Source of the DNA: an uncultured Bacilli bacterium
GTDB taxonomy: Bacteria; Bacillota_I; Bacilli_A; RF39; UBA660
Assembly: GCA_944350395.1 (NCBI GenBank)
Contig: CALVPA010000014.1
Coordinates: 1-28,183 of the forward strand
Direction of reading: 5' to 3'
Length of the DNA stretch: 28,183 nucleotides
Below the pieces are notes generated by a model that saw nothing but the letters and a program-made list of their open reading frames with translations, had not been told where the DNA came from and searched no databases. Shown in pieces: positions 23,638 to 28,183 of this stretch; the stretch's first letter is position 1; each line of letters starts with the position of its first letter. Position numbers and translations under genes: made by a program.

Positions 23638-24414
23638 ATGTCAAAATTTGTTTTTAAAAAAAAATTTGGTCAAAACTTTTTAAAAAATCAAAATATTATA
23701 GATAAAATTGTAGATTCTATAGAGCCAAATGAAGATGATTTAATTATCGAAATAGGACCAGGAAGTGGAGCTTTAACTAAGAAACTTAAAAAGTATGATG
23801 CTACCTTAATTGCCTTTGAAATCGATTTAGAGACAAAACAATATTTAGATAAATTAGAAGATGAAAAAACACAAATAATATATCAAGATTTTTTAACTGC
23901 GGATATACTTGAAATATTGGATAAATATAATTTTACAAATCTATATATAATAGGAAATTTACCATATTACATTACAACTCCCATAATTGAACATATAATC
24001 AAATTAAATTTAAATGTTTCATCTATGGTATTTATGGTACAAAAAGAAGTTGCAGATAGATTTTTATCTAAGCCTAAATCAAAAAATTACGGATATATGA
24101 CAGTGATATTAAATTATTGGTTCAATATAGAAAAAATAATAGATGTAGATAAGAAAAATTTTGTACCTATGCCAAAAGTGGATAGCACAGTTTTGCGTTT
24201 ATCTAGAAAAGAAACATTATGTGTAGATTATGATAAATTTGACGCTTTAGTTAAAGATTCTTTTAAATTTAAAAGAAAAACATTAAATAATAATTTAAAA
24301 TCTTACAATAGGCGCGAACTAGAGATTATTTTAAATAAACACGGATATACTTTAGAAAACCGCGCTGAAGAGATTGATTTAGAAACATTTATAGACTTAA
24401 CTAATAATATTTAA
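23638..24414 (+). CDS. rsmA: 16S rRNA (adenine1518/1519-N6)-dimethyltransferase
   Basis: RsmA (KsgA) dimethylates two adenines in helix 45 of 16S rRNA late in 30S assembly. The 258-residue product has KKFGQNFLKN at the start, SAM motif I EIGPGSGALT (38-47), catalytic NLPY (107-110, in NLPYYITTP), and the C-terminal FKFKRKTLNNNLK rRNA-binding motif. I use ATG 23638 with AGGTGA (23627-23632) as ribosome site; GTG 23629 would lie within it. It follows the 3D protein gene and precedes yabG and veg, as ksgA does in B. subtilis. A hairpin terminator follows. Confidence 0.97.
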   Translation: MSKFVFKKKFGQNFLKNQNIIDKIVDSIEPNEDDLIIEIGPGSGALTKKLKKYDATLIAFEIDLETKQYLDKLEDEKTQIIYQDFLTADILEILDKYNFTNLYIIGNLPYYITTPIIEHIIKLNLNVSSMVFMVQKEVADRFLSKPKSKNYGYMTVILNYWFNIEKIIDVDKKNFVPMPKVDSTVLRLSRKETLCVDYDKFDALVKDSFKFKRKTLNNNLKSYNRRELEIILNKHGYTLENRAEEIDLETFIDLTNNI

Positions 24415-24430
24415 GTCTTTTTTATTTTTC
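24393..24430 (+). terminator. rsmA terminator
   Basis: AGACTTAA (24393-24400) pairs with TTAAGTCT (24411-24418) over a 10-base loop that leads into the stop codon region, followed by a long T-rich tail. Confidence 0.82.
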
Positions 24431-24436
24431 AAAGAA

Positions 24437-24456
24437 TATAATTTATTGGTGATTAT
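24437..24456 (+). promoter_or_regulatory. yabG promoter with ultra-short leader
   Basis: TATAAT at 24437-24442 is followed by GGTGAT (24448-24453) and ATG 24457. The predicted start falls on the ribosome site. No clear -35 is seen, so a sporulation sigma factor is possible. Confidence 0.55.
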
Positions 24457-25233
24457 ATGGAAATAGTAAAAGGCGACTATGTCACTAGAAAGAGTTACAA
24501 TCACGACATCGTCTTTAAAGTACTTAATATTAAAGATGGAATCTATTATTTAAAGGGTACCGACGTTAGACTTTATGCAGATAGTCCACTAGAAGATTTA
24601 CAAAAAGTAACTCCTGAAGAAGATCGCGAAGATTTTACTAACAGAGTTAAAGATAAACTTTTGTTAGATAGAGATGAATATTTTTATTTACCAGGTAAAA
24701 TATTACATTTTGATGGGGATGCAGATTATTTGAATAGATGTCTAGAATTTTATAAGGAAACTGGGGTACTTGCTATTGGTAAAAACATAAAAGAGTCGGA
24801 ACTACCTAATTGTATCAATAAATATTTAAATGAAATAAAACCGGACATAGTCATTATTACAGGACATGATGCTTACTATAAAAAAAAGGGTGATCAAAGC
24901 GATTCTAAAAATTACCAAAATTCTTTAAATTTTATAAAAAGTGTCAATAATGCAAGGCTATATGAAAAAAGTCATGAAAAACTTGTGATTATAGCTGGTG
25001 CTTGTCAAAGTAATTACGAGGAACTAATAAAAGCTGGTGCAAATTATGCGTCTAGCCCAAAAAGAGTAAATATACATGCATTGGATCCCGCTATTATAGC
25101 AGTTACTGTTGCACTTACCGAACGAAACAAACAGATAGATCTATTAGAACTATTGGAAAGAACAAAATATGGTCACGACGGAATGGGGGGAATAATGGGT
25201 AATGGCGTCATGTACGTCGGATACCCTAGATAA
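24457..25233 (+). CDS. yabG: Sporulation-specific protease YabG
   Basis: YabG is a mother-cell cysteine protease (family U57) that cuts spore coat proteins. The 258-residue product has a conserved N-terminal GDYVTRKSYNHDIVFKV segment and the catalytic His137 in ITGHDAYY and Cys183 in AGACQSNYE. The spacing of 46 residues equals the His172/Cys218 spacing of B. subtilis YabG as I recall it. The conserved end KYGHDGMGGIMGNGVMYVG is intact. It begins after a short leader with GGTGAT and overlaps veg by one base (TAATG). Its presence, with SpoVT, BofA and YabPQ, argues for a genuine spore former. Confidence 0.96.
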   Translation: MEIVKGDYVTRKSYNHDIVFKVLNIKDGIYYLKGTDVRLYADSPLEDLQKVTPEEDREDFTNRVKDKLLLDRDEYFYLPGKILHFDGDADYLNRCLEFYKETGVLAIGKNIKESELPNCINKYLNEIKPDIVIITGHDAYYKKKGDQSDSKNYQNSLNFIKSVNNARLYEKSHEKLVIIAGACQSNYEELIKAGANYASSPKRVNIHALDPAIIAVTVALTERNKQIDLLELLERTKYGHDGMGGIMGNGVMYVGYPR

Positions 25234-25445
25234 TGAATCCATATGTTATAAGAGACAATTTAGCTGCGCATAAAGGAGACCGAGTTTTAGTAAAAGTATA
25301 TGGAATGCGCAATAAAAACGATAGTTTTATTGGTACAATTCGTGATATATATCCCCAAATATTTACTGTAGATACGGGTTCTTCTATCAAGAGTATAAGT
25401 TATTCTGAAATAATAAATAAAGAAGTTGTACTAACATTTATTTAA
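25233..25445 (+). CDS. veg: Veg protein
   Basis: Veg is a small conserved protein linked to biofilm gene expression and SinR control in B. subtilis. The 70-residue product begins MNPYVIRDNLAAHKGDRVLVKVYGMRNK and keeps the family's IRDIYPQIFTVDTGSSIKSISYSEII pattern, close to the TYPSVFVV...RVSYSYAD of B. subtilis Veg. It is shorter than the 86-residue relative. It overlaps the yabG stop, and yabG-veg order is as in Bacillus. No separate strong promoter is seen, in contrast with B. subtilis. Confidence 0.9.
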   Translation: MNPYVIRDNLAAHKGDRVLVKVYGMRNKNDSFIGTIRDIYPQIFTVDTGSSIKSISYSEIINKEVVLTFI

Positions 25446-25510
25446 TTTACTTGCAATTTTTACCATATTGATATAAAATTAAATTATAAAAAATGGAAAG
25501 AGAGAGTATT

Positions 25511-25810
25511 ATGGAAATCACAAAAGTATCAGTACGTAAAGTAGAAAATGGAAACCCAAGAATGAAAGGAACAGCTTATATAGAACTCGATAATTGCTTT
25601 GCAATCGAACACATAAGAGTTATAGAAAAAGCTGACGGTACTCTTTTTGCCGCTATGCCAAGTAAAAAGGGATCTGATGGAGAATATCACGATTCTTGTC
25701 ACCCAATTAACGAGGAAACAAGGAATAAATTTAATCAAGCCGTAACTGAAGAATATAATAGAATTAAAGATTTAGATGTTCAAGATAATAAAGTAGAAGA
25801 AAACGAATAA
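25511..25810 (+). CDS. spoVG: SpoVG
   Basis: SpoVG is a small DNA/RNA-binding regulator that affects septation, spore cortex formation and capsule or virulence genes in different Bacillota. The 99-residue product matches closely: MEITKVSVRKVENGNPRMKGTAYIELDNCFAIEHIRVIE and GEYHDSCHPINEETR. I use ATG 25511 (GAGAGAG ribosome site); ATG 25493 adds six residues not found in the family. A strong hairpin follows the stop. In B. subtilis spoVG lies downstream of purR; here it directly follows veg, a compaction of the region. Confidence 0.96.
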   Translation: MEITKVSVRKVENGNPRMKGTAYIELDNCFAIEHIRVIEKADGTLFAAMPSKKGSDGEYHDSCHPINEETRNKFNQAVTEEYNRIKDLDVQDNKVEENE

Positions 25811-25823
25811 TCTTCTACTTTTT
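25790..25823 (+). terminator. spoVG terminator
   Basis: AAAGTAGAAGA (25790-25800) pairs perfectly with TCTTCTACTTT (25811-25821) across a 10-base loop containing the stop codon, followed by T-rich sequence. Confidence 0.88.
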
Positions 25824-25843
25824 CATTATTTGTTTTTATAATG

Positions 25844-25862
25844 CATATAATTTACTGGTGAT
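25844..25862 (+). promoter_or_regulatory. yabP promoter, possibly sigma-E, with ultra-short leader
   Basis: CATATAAT (25844-25851) fits both a sigma-A -10 (TATAAT) and the sigma-E -10 (CATAYAAT-like). GGTGAT follows at 25857-25862, and ATG at 25866. yabP is a sigma-E gene in B. subtilis. The -35 is not clear. Confidence 0.55.
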
Positions 25863-25865
25863 AAT

Positions 25866-26153
25866 ATGGATAAGATTATAGAAACAAATTCAGTGAATCA
25901 CATAGTAAACATCAACGAGAGAAAAAGTATAGTAATAACCGGCGTAAAAAAGATTGAAAGTTTTGACAATGAAGAGTTTTTATTGAACTCTAATTTAGGA
26001 CCAATACTTTTAAAAGGAGAAAACTTAGAGATGATAAAATTAGATACATTAGAGGGAAATGTATCTATAAAAGGAAAAATTAACAGTTTTCAATATCTAG
26101 ATTCTGTAGAAAAGGGAAAAGAATCTAGTATATTTAATAAGTTGTTTAAATGA
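25866..26153 (+). CDS. yabP: Sporulation protein YabP
   Basis: YabP is a sporulation protein of unknown biochemical function needed at the engulfment/cortex stage. The 95-residue product has the family signature NHIVNINERKSIVITGVKKIESFDNEEFLL and the following LKGENLEMIKLDTLEGNVSIKGKINSFQYLD. It overlaps yabQ by 4 bases (ATGA), and yabP-yabQ-divIC order matches Bacillus. The promoter upstream has a sigma-E like -10. The C-terminal KLFK end is short and basic. Confidence 0.93.
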   Translation: MDKIIETNSVNHIVNINERKSIVITGVKKIESFDNEEFLLNSNLGPILLKGENLEMIKLDTLEGNVSIKGKINSFQYLDSVEKGKESSIFNKLFK

Positions 26154-26437
26154 ATATAAATACACAATTATTATCATTTACATCCTTTTTTATATACGGC
26201 TTAATTCTCTATATAATTTATTTTCTAATGCAGAAATCTCCTTTTAATGTACGCTTGTGCTATTTAATATTGCCTTTAAGTACTATCATATTTATGGTTG
26301 TTTTATACAAAATTAATTTAGGTATAGTTCACCCATATTTTATAATTACAATGTTATTTGGCGTGTTGTGCAGTAAAGTTATTGTAAACAAATTAAAAAT
26401 TGTTTTTAAATTATTGAAAAAAATAACAAATAAATGA
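26150..26437 (+). CDS. yabQ: Spore cortex protein YabQ
   Basis: YabQ is a membrane protein needed for spore cortex formation. The 95-residue product is hydrophobic with about three membrane segments: residues about 5-27, 34-52 and 58-77, followed by a basic lysine-rich end (KLKIVFKLLKKITNK). Sequence identity to YabQ is not strong by eye, because the family is poorly conserved. Identification rests on membrane topology and on the yabP-yabQ-divIC order. It is shorter than the B. subtilis protein (about 211), as is common outside Bacillus. It overlaps yabP by 4 bases, so translation is coupled. Confidence 0.8.
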   Translation: MNINTQLLSFTSFFIYGLILYIIYFLMQKSPFNVRLCYLILPLSTIIFMVVLYKINLGIVHPYFIITMLFGVLCSKVIVNKLKIVFKLLKKITNK

Positions 26438-26459
26438 TATAATCTTACGAGAGGTTAAG

Positions 26460-26744
26460 ATGAAAAATAAAAAGGTAAGACGAAGACTAAAAATTTATTT
26501 TATTACCGTAGTAGGCCTGTTATCTTTTTTTGGATACAAGATGTATTATTATTGGCCCAAAATTTTTTCAAATTATCGCGAACAAAAACAGCTTGAACAA
26601 AAATATGAAGATTTATTAGAAGACGAAGAATTATTATCTGGTGAAATCATTAAATTAAAAGACCCAGATTATATTGCAAGATATGCGAGAGAAAAATACT
26701 TATATTCAAAGGATGGAGAACTGATCATAAAAATAGTAGAGTAA
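26460..26744 (+). CDS. divIC: Septum formation initiator DivIC
   Basis: DivIC (FtsB family) is a bitopic division protein that works with FtsL and DivIB to activate the septal wall synthase. The 94-residue product has a basic cytoplasmic start (MKNKKVRRRLKIY), one membrane helix (about 12-32), a coiled coil (about 38-63, REQKQLEQKYEDLLEDEELLSGEIIKLKD), and the conserved DPDYIARYAREKYLYSKDGELIIKI end, with the YxExxAREKLxxxxxGE pattern. It follows yabQ as in B. subtilis. A weak hairpin follows. S1-domain yabR, normally next, is missing. Confidence 0.94.
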   Translation: MKNKKVRRRLKIYFITVVGLLSFFGYKMYYYWPKIFSNYREQKQLEQKYEDLLEDEELLSGEIIKLKDPDYIARYAREKYLYSKDGELIIKIVE

Positions 26745-26764
26745 AGTTCTACTGTTTTTATTTT
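26735..26764 (+). terminator. divIC terminator
   Basis: AGTAGA (26735-26740) pairs with TCTACT (26748-26753) across a 7-base loop, followed by GTTTTTATTTT. The stem is short. Confidence 0.6.
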
Positions 26765-26790
26765 GTAAAAAAATGTAAGTGTGATATACT
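26763..26790 (+). promoter_or_regulatory. Promoter of the glycosyltransferase cassette
   Basis: TGATATACT (hexamer 26785-26790) is an extended -10; TTGTAA (26763-26768) gives a 16-bp spaced -35. It sits after the divIC terminator, marking a new transcription unit. Confidence 0.6.
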
Positions 26791-26809
26791 TAATGCGGAG
26801 TGAAATACT

Positions 26810-27511
26810 ATGAAAGTGTTAATGATAATTCCTGCATATAATGAAGAAAAAAGTATATTAAAAACTATAGAAAATTTAAAATCTGTAAATAGCAGTGTCG
26901 ATTATGTAATCATAAATGACGGTTCTAGCGATAGAACTAAAAAAATCTGTGAAGATAACAATCTGAATTACATCGATTTAATAAACAATCTCGGCATAGG
27001 TGGTGCAGTTCAAACTGGTTATATGTATGCATTTCAAAATAATTATGATATTGCAATTCAGTTTGATGGTGATGGTCAGCACGACGCAAAATATATAAGT
27101 GATTTAATAGATGCGATTAGTAAAGGGAATGACATGGTCATAGGTTCGAGGTTTATTGAAAAAACAGAAGGTTTTAAATCTTCTTTCATGAGAAGACAAG
27201 GTATTCAAGTTCTTTCTACTCTTATAAAGATATGTACTGGTAAAAAAATTACCGATCCAACAAGCGGTTTTAGAGCTGCAAATAGAAAAGTAATCGAATA
27301 CTTTATGAGAGAATACCCTGTAGATTATCCAGAACCAGATACGATTGTGAAACTTTTAAAAAGAGGTTATAAAGTTAAAGAAATACCCGTTTTGATGAAA
27401 GAAAGAAAGAATGGAAAAAGTTCGATTACGCCACTTAAATCTATATATTATATGATCAAAGTATGCCTTTCCATTATTATGGCATCTCTAAGCAGTAAAG
27501 GAGAGAACTGA
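26810..27511 (+). CDS. Family 2 glycosyltransferase (polyprenyl-phosphate sugar transferase type)
   Basis: The 233-residue GT-A enzyme resembles DPM1-like polyprenyl-phosphate mannosyl/glucosyl transferases. It has MKVLMIIPAYNEEKSI, IINDGSSDRTK (nucleotide binding), the metal-binding DGDGQHD motif (DxD), VIGSRF, and DPTSGFRAANRKVI. There are no membrane segments except a weakly hydrophobic C-terminal helix. With the DUF2304 gene (starting 1 base after the stop) and GtrA-like gene (overlapping) it forms a cassette typical for adding sugars to a lipid carrier and flipping them for cell-surface polymers such as teichoic acid. Sugar and acceptor are not shown by the sequence. Confidence 0.88.
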   Translation: MKVLMIIPAYNEEKSILKTIENLKSVNSSVDYVIINDGSSDRTKKICEDNNLNYIDLINNLGIGGAVQTGYMYAFQNNYDIAIQFDGDGQHDAKYISDLIDAISKGNDMVIGSRFIEKTEGFKSSFMRRQGIQVLSTLIKICTGKKITDPTSGFRAANRKVIEYFMREYPVDYPEPDTIVKLLKRGYKVKEIPVLMKERKNGKSSITPLKSIYYMIKVCLSIIMASLSSKGEN

Positions 27512-27512
27512 T

Positions 27513-27869
27513 ATGCAGTTAAAACTTAAACTATTTCTTATAATTATTTGTTTGATTTTCGACCTGTTCATATATAGAAAAGTAGAAAAAGGAAAGTTGC
27601 AGTTAAGATACAGTTTGGTATGGTATCTTGTCTCATTATTACTCATGTTATTTACTATATTCGATAACATTTTAAATCCGATTAAAGATTTTTTAGGATT
27701 CGAAACGACATCTAATATGATATTCCTTTTAGGATTTTTCTTGCTAAGTCTTATCGTTTTTTCAGTTTATATCAAACTATCCGAGCAAAATATTAGAATT
27801 ACAAAACTTACTCAAGAACTAGCTTTACTCAAAAAGGAGATATATAGCAATGAAAAATCTGATAAATAG
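27513..27869 (+). CDS. DUF2304 membrane protein
   Basis: The 118-residue protein has three predicted membrane segments (about 5-20, 32-52, 68-86) and a polar coiled tail (EQNIRITKLTQELALLKKEI). It matches the layout of the DUF2304 family, short proteins of unknown function that are found beside GT2 transferases and GtrA proteins. The RYSLVWYLVSLLLMLF segment is typical. It starts 1 base after the glycosyltransferase stop, and its end overlaps the next gene by 20 bases. It is probably a partner in lipid-linked sugar handling; this is inferred from context. Confidence 0.8.
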   Translation: MQLKLKLFLIIICLIFDLFIYRKVEKGKLQLRYSLVWYLVSLLLMLFTIFDNILNPIKDFLGFETTSNMIFLLGFFLLSLIVFSVYIKLSEQNIRITKLTQELALLKKEIYSNEKSDK

Positions 27870-28183
27870 ATATGCGACATTTATAAAATATATCTTTTCT
27901 GCCGGAATTTCTTTTGCATTAGATATAAGTTTATTTACTTTATTTGCATATTTATTAAAATTTTTAATAGGAAGTTATGCAATTATAGTAGCAACAATAT
28001 TTGCGCGAATTATCTCTTCATTTATAAATTATCACTTAAATAGGAACAGAGTATTTAAAAAAGTTGACGATACTTCTAAAATTGATAAAAAAACATTTAG
28101 TAAATATGTCGTACTCGTAATCGTTCAAATGCTAGTTTCTTCGTTTACAGTATATGCTTTATACGAAGCTACTAAAATAAATG
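27850..28183 (+). CDS. GtrA-like membrane protein, truncated by window edge
   Basis: The first 111 codons of a membrane protein are seen; the gene runs off the right edge. It starts MKNLINRYATFIKYIFSAGISFALDISLF, then IFARIISSFINYHLNRNRVFKK, the GtrA/DPMS family pattern (charged FxKY then NxxxNRxxVFK at the end of helix two). GtrA proteins are proposed to move polyprenyl-phosphate-linked sugars across the membrane. The ATG is set by AAGGAGATA inside the end of the DUF2304 gene, so the two are translationally coupled. Three membrane helices are visible, and a fourth is expected past the edge. Confidence 0.88.
   Translation, partial: MKNLINRYATFIKYIFSAGISFALDISLFTLFAYLLKFLIGSYAIIVATIFARIISSFINYHLNRNRVFKKVDDTSKIDKKTFSKYVVLVIVQMLVSSFTVYALYEATKIN

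Overview
The window is the replication-origin region of a very AT-rich, spore-forming member of the Bacillota. The gene set points to the Bacilli side of the phylum: ComK, Veg, RicT and Noc-type sites occur together with SpoVT, YabG, YabP, YabQ and BofA. The exact taxon cannot be fixed from the sequence. Gene order follows the Bacillus subtilis origin closely but is compacted. The usual S4-domain yaaA, remB, rsmI, rnmV and fin genes are absent from their expected places, and pth-mfd-spoVT sits upstream of metG.

Layout: (1) 1-579, leftward yidC (partial), rnpA, rpmH. (2) 600-3600, a bipartite oriC with DnaA boxes on both sides of dnaA, then dnaN and a terminator. (3) 3600-9780, a comK homologue preceded by a phased array of Spo0A boxes, then the recF-gyrB-gyrA operon, whose transcript should begin with a stem-loop. 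(4) 9780-10525, a gene-free AT-rich segment with five parS sites and one Noc-type palindrome. (5) 10526-19821, a small SRP RNA, tadA, dnaX, ybaB, recR, bofA, holB, ricT, trmN6, pth, mfd. (6) 19865-26744, spoVT, a methionine T-box with metG, tatD, a 3D-domain protein, rsmA, yabG, veg, spoVG, yabP, yabQ, divIC. (7) 26810-end, a glycosyltransferase / DUF2304 / GtrA-like cassette for lipid-linked sugar transfer.

The genes join chromosome initiation and topology (dnaA, dnaN, gyrase), the clamp-loader and recombination set (dnaX, holB, recF, recR), segregation and nucleoid-occlusion sites, translation quality control (tadA, trmN6, pth, metG, rsmA), and sporulation and division (bofA, ricT, spoVT, yabG, veg, spoVG, yabP, yabQ, divIC).

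The most notable signals are non-coding. First, a composite element occurs three times: a 16-bp palindrome matching the Noc binding site, always 4 bp from a C4TC5-type tract. One copy is embedded in the mfd coding sequence through codons uncommon in this AT-rich sequence. Second, comK is preceded by five Spo0A-box matches, four of them spaced exactly 10 bp apart, with a possible spoIIG-like 22-bp promoter spacing. Third, five parS sites lie within 700 bp, one abutting the SRP RNA promoter. Fourth, several genes share a module in which the predicted transcription start falls on the first bases of a GGTGAT ribosome-binding site.
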